Below are positions 43,737-54,496 of a stretch of DNA of 64,000 nucleotides, in pieces (the first letter of the stretch is position 1; each line of letters starts with the position of its first letter). The stretch lies in assembly GCA_030789695.1 (NCBI GenBank), contig CM061134.1:61635334-61699333 (forward strand), read 5' to 3'. A program made the position numbers and the translations under genes. The DNA is from Scilla litardierei. Lineage: Eukaryota; Streptophyta; Magnoliopsida; Asparagales; Asparagaceae. Under the pieces are notes generated by a model. The model was not told the DNA's origin. It saw only the letters and a list, made by a program, of their open reading frames with translations, and did not search any database.

Positions 43737-43750
43737 AGCTATAAACCAAT

Positions 43751-43762
43751 GCTCTGATACCA
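43751..43762 (-). other. Copia A primer-binding site (initiator tRNA-Met)
   Basis: The minus strand reads TGGTATCAGAGC, the standard plant copia PBS, 2 nt inside the 5' LTR edge. Confidence 0.92.
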
Positions 43763-43764
43763 AT

Positions 43765-45683
43765 TGTAAGGACCTGTCTATGAGAAAAAACACTAGAAGG
43801 GGGTTGAATAGTGTTTATGCAATTTAAAACGATAGTTATACCAAATTAAATTCCTAACCAACAATTAATGCGGAATGTAAATAAACCCTAAATAGAAACA
43901 ATGCAAACACAAGCATGTTTCAAGGGTTCGAATTACCCAAGTCAACTCCCGAGTTGTTCCCGGTAATCCTATGTCCCTTCCACTAAGATACCACTGGATA
44001 CTCAAGTTAGAACCCTAACTTGAGGTTTCCTTTAAACCCACTTGTAGCAATCCTACAAGTGAAATCGAAATACACTCGATGTCCTTGACTCCCACAACAT
44101 AGGAGCAAGCAAACCACTCTCACAAACCGCGAGTTAATCTAATTATGGAAGATATGAAATATTGAAATTACAACACTTACAATCACCTATGCCTTGAAGT
44201 AGAACTTGAAGGAACAAGTGTGTTGTGTGTTGAGGTCTCTCTTGGAAGAGAGAAAAGCCTTTTCTCTTGTCACCACCAATTGTCTAGAAGATATCTCTTT
44301 GATTCTAGGTTGGAGAGCAAGAGAGGAAAAGATTGGAATTCTAGGGCTTTAGGATTTGAGAGCTTTGATCAAGAAAATGAAATGCTTAAATAGATGAGTA
44401 ACCCCTCAATGGAACAGTAGAAGCCCATTTATAGGTTTATCAAAACCCTCAAACTGAATCCCCCCAAACCCCTTTAAATCTGTGGAGAAAAAGTCAATGG
44501 ATAGAATTTACACAGTCGACAGTCGACTGTTGAACAAAACACAGTCAACTGCTGCACTGTATCAGAGGGTAGGTGAGAATTCAAACGATAACTTACCATG
44601 TAGACAGTCGACTGATGAAGAGAAGACAGGTGCCTGTAAATCCAACAGGCGACTGTAAATCCTTCTACAGGCGACTGGCCGCAATATGGGTAAGCTGAGA
44701 AAACCTCAGAAAGTTTTGGGAAGACACGACAGGCGACTGACGTGGAACACACATGCGCCTGTGCCATGGGTAGGCGACTGTGAAACCAACATCAGTCGAC
44801 TGTTACAAAAACCTGAAATTTTCCAGAGAGCAGAGTCTGCAGAGAAGTTTAAGACAGACGACTGTTGAAGCATTGACAATCGACTGTGCCTTGGACAGGC
44901 GACTGTAAATACAACATCAGTCGACTGGCACTATAACTTGAAATAATCCAGAGAGTAGATTTTGCAGAGGAATCATGGACAGGCGACTGTTGAAGCATTG
45001 ACATTCGACTGTGCCTTGGACATGCGATTGTCAATACAACATCAGTCGACTGGCCAGATGAAAAAGAAAATAATCTTTGTGCTGAAGATAGACAAACGAC
45101 TGATTAAAAAATCACATACGATTGTATCTTGGACAGGCGCCTGTAAAATGTACAGTAGTCGCCTGAAGGAGTTAAAGTTTAGAGAGCCCAAAAATCAATT
45201 GATTAAGTTTGTGCATAACAGGCGACTGTAGAACAAATCACTGTCGACTGTTTTGAGACAGGCGACTGTAAATCGTTTAGCAGTCTCCTGTTGAAATCAC
45301 AACATGCACATGCTTGGTAAAACTGAATTGGAGTCTAAGAAAAAGTGATCTAATGATTTCATAGGACATAAATGAAGATGTGTGTGTGCTCCAACATAGT
45401 TCTACTTCTAAGCTAAATACTAGAAGAGAATAAAAATATTACATATTGTAGAAGTCTCTCTTTTATCCAAAGTATGAGCTTGAAGTCTTCTAGGAGCTTC
45501 AATCACCATCTTTGATCATCCAATCCACTTTTCTTGCTTTCATTGATCTTTGAGTGACATCCATTGCTAATTGATCTTCATGATATGCTTAGGCAATGGA
45601 TTAACTATAAATAGGGGATTAGTCACAAGTATTTATATTTTCTCATCATTAACACCAAGTAGGAAGAAGTCCAATACTCAACA
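43765..45683 (-). repeat. Copia A 5' LTR (1919 bp)
   Basis: TGTAAGGACC to ACTCAACA on the plus strand. Carries the longest palindromic array (44513-45290, more than twenty CAG(T/G)CG(A/C)CTG motifs) with a 125-bp tandem sub-repeat (TTGAAGCATTGAC at 44865 and 44990). About 400 bp longer than the 3' LTR. Confidence 0.9.
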
Positions 45684-45778
45684 AGGTGTTGAGTAAACTC
45701 TTGTTGTAGGCAAGATGTTTGTAAAAGACCTCGGTTTGTGAGGCAAGTGGAAATCCTCATTTGAGGCGAGGTGGTTTG
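45684..45778 (+). mobile_element. Copia family D LTR fragment (right part)
   Basis: The sequence after the copia A duplication (AGGTGTTGAGTAAACTC, GGCAAGTGGAAATCCTC, GAGGCGAGGTGG) has the repeated GAGGC style of the family D LTR that ends at 7416. It is the probable continuation of that LTR. The right boundary is uncertain. Confidence 0.4.
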
Positions 45779-46560
45779 TGTTGGATCTGGATCTAAGCCT
45801 AGGGAACAGGGTGAATAGGCTAATAAAAATTCTCGTGCAACCCACGAGAAATCACACGCAGTTATAGTAGATTCAGAGTAAATAAAAAGCAATCACAGAT
45901 GCATGGTAGATTTACCCTGGTTCGGTCGATCACCACGACCTACGTCCAACCCCTGAAAGCAAATATTATATCAATAGTGTACATGCACAACCGTAATAGC
46001 TAGAAAACCAACATCTCTACACTCACCAGGCTCAGTACCCCACTCACCATGTTCAACACTATCAATCCTAATATATGCTCTCACTTGACGACATTCGTCA
46101 AGTTCCTCTTGTCTAGACCACCACTAGACAAGACCCCAAAATGTCACACAAAAAGCGGTAAAGTTTCCCCTACGAAGATCAAACAATACTACACAAAATA
46201 ATAATAGGAGTTTAGAAATCTCAGTTTTGTGTAGCCGTAGTCGTCTCCGTCAATTGGCACGGGTCAGATCTAAGTCTTACAAGATGTAGTCGTCACGTCG
46301 AGCAACTCAAGTTGCTGCTCTTGCTTGGCTCCTCTTTGAATTTTGCAGTAATGAGCTCTCATCGGATGTTTCGGCAAACCCTCAAGTTAATGTTGCGGCA
46401 ATGGCTAGTTGAATCCATGCAGATTTTTCTTCTATCTTCGGTTTTGTGCGCCTCCTTTCTTTTTCTATTATCTCCTTGGGACTTGCTCTTCTCAAACAAA
46501 AACATTGGATCTCTCTTATATTCTCTTTCCCATTGATTGTGAATGTAGCGCAATATTTCC
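45779..46560 (-). mobile_element. Probable copia LTR remnant
   Basis: Starts TGTTGGATCTGGATC and contains a TACCCTGGTTCGGTCGATC and CCTACGTCCAACCC segment. That style is common in plant copia LTRs, with a GTGAATAGGCTAATA border typical of LTR ends read on the minus strand. I cannot find its partner LTR or a coding region. Confidence 0.35.
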
Positions 46561-47109
46561 AGGGGCTTGCGTCAGATAGCCATGTGATTCACCCTTTCTT
46601 TGATGCGTGAATTGATGTTTCCAGCAGTTTGTACTCATTCTCCCAATAAATTTACTTTGTGAAGTTGATTTTCTCGTAGGCCTGGGTTAATGCTCCTGCA
46701 ACAACAAATAACCAATGAAGAAACAAAGTTTTTGCTTTTTGAAATCCCTCTTCTCCTATCTCTCTCTCTCTCTCTTTTCTATTCTTATGATTTAACCGCA
46801 TACAATTTTGAAGGAGAATTGAATTGGTAGCATGAAAAGTTTTTGAGAGTTGCATCCTGGTTGCGTTTTGATACATGCACTAAAGTCAAACAAAACTATA
46901 GATGAGAATAATTCAATTGCACTTTCAAAAGGCTTATTTAACCTTTCTTCTTCTATCTCTCTTCAACTCTGTAGGCCGCACCAAAAATTTGGAGAGGAGG
47001 TACATGCGTGTTGTGGTTCCCTGCAAAACAAAAACTTAAACAATGTTAAAGTTTAATCTCCTTCTCTCTTTCTCTCTCCCCCTCATTCTCTCTTCGTTGT
47101 AGCCGCAAG
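46561..47109. other. No recognisable feature
   Basis: AT-rich unique-looking sequence with CT-rich microsatellite runs (for example TCTCTCTCTC near 46760 and 47060). No supported gene. Confidence 0.4.
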
Positions 47110-47129
47110 TTATTATTATTATTATTATT

Positions 47130-47169
<40 letters not shown>
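47110..47169. repeat. (ATT)n, poly-T and 29-base poly-G tract
   Basis: ATT repeats (about 47110-47130), poly-T, then 29 G (47141-47169). Same arrangement as 1294-1378. 47170-47439 holds nothing recognisable. Confidence 0.8.
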
Positions 47170-47170
<1 letters not shown>

Positions 47171-47439
47171 TCTCTCCTTTTTGGGGTAGCCGCATGGAAG
47201 AAAGAATCGAGAGATGCCCTTACTTTTTGACCGATTTGTTCTTGGCTGGGGTTTGGATGCAAGCTAATATAGGTGGCCCCCTAGAGTTTGTAGGTCGGCA
47301 ATGGGAGGAAAGAGGAGGTCGGCATGTGTAGTTTTCCTAGTCAATGGATGAGGTGGATAGAATTCAGGAGTTGTGATTTGAATAGGATTTGGAGGAGATT
47401 TGAATTGGGATTGAATAGGAATTGGATAATAGCTAATCT

Positions 47440-49477
47440 CTATAATTGATTTGTTCCAATCCCAATTGATATGAATGTGGGGGTGGAATGAACTAACTCA
47501 GACTTAAGTGGTGGAGGTGGAGGTGGAGGTGGAGGTGGAGGTGAGATGAGTCCTCTGCGGACAAGGAGAGGATGCACTATGATGTCCTCAGGTGGTGCGA
47601 ATGTGTGAGGATATGTGGCGGCATGTGTAGGGGATGGAATATGTGATTCTGGAGTGGGAGAAGGTGGTGCTCCAGAGGTGGGTATATCGGCAGCCTTCGT
47701 GGCGTGTGGTGATGAAATGGGTGAAACCACGGGGTCGGGATGAGGTGAGGGTGGATGAGTAATCACAGTCTCGGGCTGTGTGGATGGAGTTTGGGAAGGA
47801 ATGGGAATGATGCGAGGTGTGACGATGGTAGTCTCCACGGGCTCCTGAGATGGCTGTGATGGGATGGAAATGTTAGTGCGGTGGTGTCCACTTGAGGAGT
47901 AGAGGTGGATGGGTCTGTTGGAGTATGAGATGGCCAAGGGGGCTGATATGTCTGAGATGGATGAGGTGGGATATGAATCGGTAGGAGATGTGGTGCAGCA
48001 GCAGGGTAACGGCCCTACCTGAAATGATACTGGTAGACCTAGTCGAACTGTGATTGGAGGGTCACGACAGCCAAAGTGAGGCTGTCAATCGACGTCCTGA
48101 ACTCAGAGATGGTGGCTCTAAACTCAGTCAGGGTGGTGATAGTGGAAGACCTGAAGGCTCTAAACTCCTCCTCCAATCGAGTCATACGCTTGGAATTGAA
48201 AAGTGGTGGAAGAGGAGTGCTGCTACTACCCTCAACGTGGTGTCGAAATCTCTTATACTGGTAGAGTAGGGGCCTGACAGTGAGACTGGAGGTGGATGTA
48301 GATGGGATAGCATGGTCCTGGATAAGCTGGGGTTGGACCTGGGGCCGGACAGGGTCAGGCTGGGGCTGTACAGGTGGTGCCTGAGCTGCCTAGGCTAGAT
48401 CGCGATCAGTTAGGAAGATCTACTGCATAGAAGTGCCAGGTCCAAAGCATGCAGGATTCGGGAGATGGGTATAAGGGGTTGAATTGGGCCCATGACGCCA
48501 AAAATATTTCTCGTGCTCAAAAGATATGATCAAATGCATGTTCATGAGCACCAAGAGATCGAGAGAAGTGGGACCTGGGACATGCGCCATAGTGTCAGGG
48601 ATCTTGAGGCTAATGGGAGGAAGCTGTGCTATGATCGTGATAAACCCTCTACATTAGATACGAGAGATATGGCTGGCTAGGGTGTGGAGAAATCTGTAGT
48701 GCAGCCAGGATCCAGCGTGAATGATATAATGTGGGACAGTGGTGATGCCCTCACGGAGGACACGAGGCTGGGTAGCACACCAAAGGAAGAAGAGCTCATC
48801 CTATGAGACCTGGCCAGTCTCGTACCAACAAAAAAGAGAATTCACAATGATGTGGTGTACGATATGAAGGCTATGGTAACTGATGCAAGACGCTTCACCC
48901 GTGTGATGGGGAAGGGTGAAAGGCCAGTGATCCTCAACCAAAATATATTGGCGTCATACTCCAGAAGATACGGGTAATTGTGGTGGTAGGCTTCAGGCTC
49001 TAGTGCATGGGGCCACTTAAAGAGGGGGTTTAAAGAATCGACAGACATGTCGTATTCCTTGTTCATAATACAGAAAGAGAACCCTGATGGATAAGCTTTG
49101 AATGTGGAGAGAAACTCTAAAGTGAGCATCTGATAAGTCCTATCCTCACACATTAAGAATTCTTCCCATCCGATGTTCTGGAGAAGGGTGCTGACAACAT
49201 CTAAGAGACATACTACAGAAAGAGTGGTGACGCTTGAAAATTTAGTCGGCACTATCAGTCTGGAGTTAAGCGATAGGAATTTGGTTCGTTGACTCTTGTC
49301 AACGAAGTTAATTCATATTGTGTCAACCTGAGTGGGAGGAAGAGGTGTGTCTCCCCTCTCAATGGTAGATTGGGCTTGGACAATGTCAGCTTGAAAACTT
49401 TGGGTTTTGCGGCGCTTGCCCTTGCCCTGGGTGGGGCCAGTAGTTGTGGACTTATTCTTGCTCTCTCTGAGAGGCAT
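47440..49477 (-). pseudogene. Athila-type extra ORF remnant
   Basis: An ATG at 49477 (minus) begins MPLRESKNKSTTTGPTQGKG, a basic start like that of the gypsy 3 extra ORF, and stops at about 49310. The same frame reopens at 49252-48842 with IGWEEFLMCEDRTYQMLTL, LEFLSTFKAYPSGFSF and MNKEYDMSVDSLNPLFKW, which resemble the Athila ORF1 / plant transposon-protein domain. 47440-47937, in another frame, is a Ser/Pro/Thr-rich tail. The pieces in between are frameshifted. No LTRs or pol belonging to it are recognisable, so it is a fragment of an older gypsy element. Confidence 0.6.
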
Positions 49478-49496
49478 TGTGTGAATAAGTGAGTGT

Positions 49497-50196
49497 CACG
49501 CCCCGCTTCCCATTATACTTGGGAGCGAGGATGCGAGCGGGTCCGCATGTGCTTAAAGCAAAGAAGAGATACTATTATTTCTTTCTGCTTTGATTTAAGC
49601 ACAATAAGCGTTTATTTAGTTAAGCAGGTTTCTTGCATGCGAATAATATCAGAGCAGCATAATTATTTAATTCACTTTTATTCCAGAGTTTCAAAACGAG
49701 TACACAAAGTAATTAGGCCTAGCATGGCCGTACAATTTATTGAAAAGTAAACACACCTGCAAGATGACAAGTACAACTAATAAAATAAAACCGAGAGCAG
49801 CTCTCTTTATTCTTCGGCAGGGAGGACCTCAGAGTCCTCGTAACTCTGGTCAGCAGAATCGTCCTCCAAGATGAGATCATGATCCTCCGTAGCGGGGTCC
49901 TTAACATAATATGTCTCTGAACCTAACATATATTTCATAATTACATTGAAATATATGTCAGCGAAAAGCTCGGCAAGATATTTAAAGAACAACTTGGAAA
50001 AGAACAAAGAGTGTTAGTACACATTTATGAATAATAAGTACAGAAAGTAAAGTATGCGCATGTATGAATTTGCAGTTCAAAAAGTAAGGCAGTTATATAT
50101 TGAGTATGCAGTTATTTGTGCTCGTGATAAGTCCATGTCCGGGTTGGTAGTATGTATTTGATGCATCCTATCATCGGGGGTATACCGTGACGCTTC
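49497..50196 (-). mobile_element. Tekay-like gypsy LTR fragment
   Basis: Starts TGTCACGCCCCGCTTCCC and contains GCGGGTCCGCATGTGCTTAAAGC. This resembles the segment next to the gypsy C 5' LTR (TGTCACGACCCGCTTCCC and GGTCCGCACGG at 59288-59345). It runs to a GGTATACCGTGACGC segment where the plus-strand copia LTR starts at 50197. Truncated, no internal region. Confidence 0.4.
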
Positions 50197-52000
50197 TGTT
50201 GAGTATTGGACTTCTCCCTATTTGGTGTTAATGATGAGCAAACATAAATACTTGTTACTAGTCCCCTATTTTGTAGTTAATCTATTGCCTAAGCTAATTA
50301 TGAAGATTTACTTGCAATGGATGACACTCAAAGATCATTGAAAGCAAATGGAATGGATTGAATGATCGTAGATGATGATTGAAGCTCCATGAAGACTTCA
50401 AGCTCATGCGTTGGATGGAAGAGAGTTTTCGTCAATGTAAATTTCTTATATCTCTTCTAGTATGTAGCTTAGAAGTAGAACATTGTTGGAGCACATACAC
50501 ATTATCATTTCAGTCTTAGGACATCATTTGTTAAATCGTCCTTAGACTCCAATTCATTTATTTATTGATTGTGCTTGTATTGTTTATAACAGTCAACTAC
50601 TGAACATCATACAGTGGCCTGTCTCAAAAACAGTCGACTGTGTTTTGTTCTACAGTTGTCTGTTATGCACAAACTTTTACAATCTAGTTTTGGGCTTCTC
50701 TGTCTTAATTTCCACAGGCGACTCATGAACGATTCACAGGCGCCTGTTCAAGTGACAGTCGACTGTGTTTTGTAAATCAGTCGCCTGTCTGTCTTTTGCC
50801 TAAAATCTTTTGATCTGTCTTTAATGGCCAGTTGCCTAATGTTGCATTTACAGTCGACTGTCCAATGGACCAATCGACTGTCCATGCTACAACAGTCGTC
50901 TGTCTGTGAGCCAATTTGTTGACTCATCTCTCAGGAAAATCTCAGGGGTTTGACAGTCGTCTGTAGAAGGATTTACAGTCGCCTGTTCTAATTAACAGTC
51001 GACTGTTATCTCCTTGTCAGTCGTCTGTCCTGTTCTCCCAGATGTTTTTCTAGACTTCTTCAACTTACCCATCTTCGGCCACTCGCATGTAGTAGGATTT
51101 ACAGTCGCCTGTTGGTTTATCAGTCGACTGTCTACATGGTAAGTTACTGTTATGAATTCTCATCTACCCTATCTAACTGTGCAGCGGTCGACTGTGGTTT
51201 CCTCAACAGTCGACTGTCGCGAGCGCAGATTCTATCCATTGAGAGATTTCTCAAGGATTCCTAAGGGGGTTTTGGCTAATTCTGTTTGTAGGGGTTGAGA
51301 AACCTATATAAGGAGCTTCTACTGTTCCATTGAGACTCTCTTAACAAGCTCTTAACCAAGTTGAATCAATTCTCTCTCTCATTCATTCAAGCTCAAAGCT
51401 CTCAACTCCAAAAGCCCTAAGAATTCCTATCTTTGATCTCTTGCTCTCCAACCTAGAATCAAAGAGACATCTTCTAGGTATTTGGTGCAGTCAAGAGAAA
51501 GGGCTTTCCTATCTTCCAAGAGAGTTCTTCAACACACAACACACTTCTTCTTCAAGTTCTACTTCAAGGTATATGTGATTATTAGTGTTTCTTTCATATT
51601 TCATAGCTTTTGTTATTTGCATTTGCTTTCGGGTTGTGAGAGTGGTTTGCTTTCTCCCAAGTTGTGGGAGTCAAGGACAATCGAGTGTACTTCAATTTCA
51701 CTTGTAGGGTTGCTACAAGCGGGTTTTTTAAGGAAACCTCAAGTTAGGGTTCTAACTTGAGTATCCGGTTGTTAACCGGGTGGAAAGGACGCAGGATTAC
51801 CGGGAATAAGTCGGGAAGTGACTTGGGTAATTCGAACCCTTGAAACATCCTTGCGACTGCATTTGCTTCACTTTGGGTTTAATTTTAATTCCGCACTATT
51901 TTGTTGGTTAGCATTTAAATTGGTGTAATTATCTTTTTAAATTGCATAAACACTATTCAACCCCCCTTCTAGTGTTTTCCCTACAGACATGGTCCTTACA
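50197..52000 (+). repeat. Copia A-family 5' LTR (plus-strand copy)
   Basis: 1804 bp, TG...CA. Palindromic array of CAGTCGACTG and CAGTCGCCTG motifs at about 50590-51215. A TATATAAGG promoter-like box is at 51303-51312. Confidence 0.88.
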
Positions 52001-52002
52001 AT

Positions 52003-52014
52003 TGGTATCAGAGC
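52003..52014 (+). other. Primer-binding site (initiator tRNA-Met)
   Basis: TGGTATCAGAGC, 2 nt after the LTR end. Confidence 0.92.
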
Positions 52015-52028
52015 GCAAGGTTATAGCT

Positions 52029-52093
52029 ATGGCATCCAACAACAACGTTCCTCCGTCGCCTACGTACAACAATCACGATCGTGATGGAGCATC
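52029..52093 (+). pseudogene. Copia gag start, truncated after 21 codons
   Basis: Starts MASNNNVPPSPTYNNHDRDG, close to the copia A gag start, and is truncated by the gypsy C 3' LTR (TGTAATGCCC at 52094). Confidence 0.85.
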
Positions 52094-54450
52094 TGTAATG
52101 CCCTGAAAATAACACGAGGAGAGACTGAAATAAAATCTCACATCTCATACATTGTCCAACAAGAAAATAAGTTCAACATCCAGAAGAGCCACCGGGCTAA
52201 AAGAAAAGAGTCTAAAGGCCCAGAACAAGGCCAACAAAAGCGACGACAAAACAAAGTGTGGGTGCTACGCACCGATAACAAAACAACTGTCTAACAAAAG
52301 TAAAACACGACGAAGACACTAGGACTGGTCCCCAGTGTCCACGTACTCCCCGTCAAACACAAGCTCGGGCTCGGCGTCAGCAAACACCTCGTCCTCAACA
52401 AGGTACTCGGGCTCAGGATCTAACATGTGTCACCCAAAAGAGTAAAGGGGCACGTGTCAGCAAGTCTAAAAGACTTGAGCAAGGAAACTGAAAGTAAGGC
52501 AACTAGCAACCTAGTAGTTTAGTATGCATGACATGGCAGTTATAACATGAGTGCACAATCAAGACATTGCAAGACAATTTGTACGAGAGAACAATTATCG
52601 GGACAAGACAAGACAAGACAAGACAAGACAAGAGTAGCCACGCTACTATCAATCTCAATCAATTCACTATTCACGTTGTTTTGTAGATGTTTACGCCTTA
52701 CAGCTGAATGGTTTCACATTCGCTGATTGGCCGCTTAACAACTACCCCAAAACCCAGAGTTTACGCCTTACCACTGCAGTTGCTGATCGGGCAGACTCCC
52801 AGTTGATTGGTCGCTTAACTCTTACCCCCAATACCCACACGTAATGGAGCCAGGGTCCCCGCACAATGAGCTCAGCTAGTGAGCCTGGGGTTGCCCCGCA
52901 CATGAGCTCGCATTCTTAAACATTTGGCGTAGGGGTGCACCTAGCCGGAAACACGCAATTCGGGCATTGGCTATCAACCAACACATGGCCCGCTTCTGGA
53001 ACACGAGCCAGGAACACAAGCATTTGTAGCAAAGCTACGCAATCACAGAAACACTTAAAGAATGCAATGACATGACAATTAATTTGCGTACCGTTAATGG
53101 AAAGTAAACATGACATGGTAATTGTGCAACATGATATATGTCGGAACTAGCTTCGTTGTCAAGCTAGTTCCCCAATTTACGCCTAGGCGAGTATCATTTC
53201 GTCGCCTAGTCTCTTTTACGCCTACAACAAGCAAATGGCCTAAAACATGGCCTAAACCCTAAGTGGCAAGTTTCATTTGCCTAGCACCGGGGATGGCGAC
53301 CACTTCGTCACACGGATGCCAATCTACGGGGAAATCGCTGTTTTGGGGGAACAATCATCAAACAACATGAAATTTTATTAGGGTTTCATAAAAATATAAA
53401 TAGGTTATGCAAACAACGGTAGATCGATTTCTTACCGAGAGGAGGCGGAAGAAACACTACGGGGAACCCTAGGTTCAGATCTGGAGAAGATTGGAGAAGT
53501 TTGGGGAAACTAGGGTTTTGGGGGATTTGGGGGTTTTGATGGATTTGGTGAGATTTTGGGGAAGATGAGAGGTAGATAGAGTGGATGGATGGTTTGGATG
53601 ATGGATTTAGGGCTTGGGATGAAGGGATGAAGCTTGGAGGAAGATGTGGGCTCAAGGGGGAAGATTTTAGGGTTTTGGGTCGTGTTGGGGAAGAAGAAAA
53701 CGATTGGGTTGGGTTTAAATAGGATGGGCTGGCGGCTGCCCAGAAATTAGGGTTTCAACACTGGTTAGTCGGTCAAAGAGCAACCACTGACCGACTAGTT
53801 TGGCAACTAGTCGGTCGGTCGACCAACGCAGACCGACTAAGTGCAAACAGTAACTCCTGAACGAAAATAGGATTTCAGAGTTAGTCGGTCCATGAACAAA
53901 TACTGACCGACTAGTTTAGCATCTAGTCGGTCGATGAACGTTCTTAGACCGACTAAGAGTAAACAGTAACTCAACTAAAATTAAGATGATGTGTTAGTCG
54001 GTTAAAGAAGCATTGCCGACCGACTAGTTTGCAACCTAGTCGGTCAACCAACGTTCTTAGACCGACTAACGATAAACAGTAACTCCTGAGAAATTTAGAA
54101 AGCTAACTAGTCGGTCCAAGAAGGATTGCCGACCGACTGGATCGTCATCTAATCGGTCGGTGCCCCTTCTTATACCGGCTAATGAGCACAAAAGTTCCGA
54201 TACGGAGCGCGGGGCCCCGGGATCGATTCCTAAGACTCCTAGGCTTGATCTAATATTCAGATACGACCGTTATGAAGTCCGTCACAAATGACATACTTCG
54301 AAATCGACGATCCTAAGGAAGAAACGAGAAAATACGACGAATCGATCGAAAATGAAAGTTACGTTGACGAAAACCACATATGAGGAGAAAATTCACCAAA
54401 ACATATATTATATTATATTAAATCCAGATACATGAAAAGCAGTCGTTACA
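52094..54450 (-). repeat. Gypsy C 3' LTR
   Basis: TGTAATGCCC to GTCGTTACA. Relative to the 5' LTR it lacks about 60 bp just inside the low-coordinate edge. It includes a (GACAA)n stretch near 52600-52631 and the hairpin array (53765-54180). Confidence 0.85.
53765..54180 (-). repeat. TAGTCGGTC/GACCGACTA paired-motif array (gypsy C, 3' LTR)
   Basis: Four tandem higher-order units start near 53766, 53882, 53995 and 54108 (113-116 bp apart). Each holds two TAGTCGGTC ... GACCGACTA pairs with about 15-20 nt between arms. The units also share AACAGTAACTC. Matching array at 61078-61490 in the 5' LTR. Confidence 0.88.
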
Positions 54451-54466
54451 TCCTCCCCAACTTAAG
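54451..54466 (-). other. Gypsy C polypurine tract
   Basis: On the minus strand CTTAAGTTGGGGAGGA directly precedes the 3' LTR. Confidence 0.85.
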
Positions 54467-54496
54467 AAAAATTCCGTCCTCGGAATTTCCAAATAC

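Larger units (their letters stand above)
7417..45683 (-). mobile_element. Copia A: Sirevirus-like Ty1-copia element, full length but broken by three insertions
   Basis: LTRs at 43765-45683 (5') and 7417-8932 (3') begin TG and end CA. They are flanked by 5-bp duplications AGGCG (7412-7416) and AGGTG (45684-45688), one mismatch. The order from high to low coordinate is 5' LTR, initiator-Met PBS, gag, integrase, RT, RNase H, palindromic array, an extra env-like ORF, PPT and 3' LTR. The extra ORF after pol and the long gag are Sirevirus traits. Gypsy 1, 2 and 3 are inserted at 10571, 16682 and 30403. Without them it is about 12.2 kb. All genes are inactivated. Confidence 0.9.
50197..52093 (+). 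mobile_element. Second copia A-family element, 5' end only
   Basis: Complete 5' LTR (50197-52000), PBS and the first 65 nt of gag, then cut by gypsy C at 52094. The LTR starts TGTTGAGTATTGG and ends GTCCTTACA, as in copia A, but lies in opposite orientation. The rest of this element is not found on the far side of gypsy C. Confidence 0.85.

Noticed and set aside
43900..44000. tRNA-like GGTTCGAATTACC box in the copia LTRs
   Set aside because: No acceptor or anticodon stems can be drawn around it. It is part of the LTR and recurs in all copies.
53386..53655. 89-codon minus-strand ORF (duplicate at 60699-60968)
   Set aside because: It lies inside both gypsy C LTRs. The identical duplicate reflects LTR identity. 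Ser/Pro-rich with no family match.
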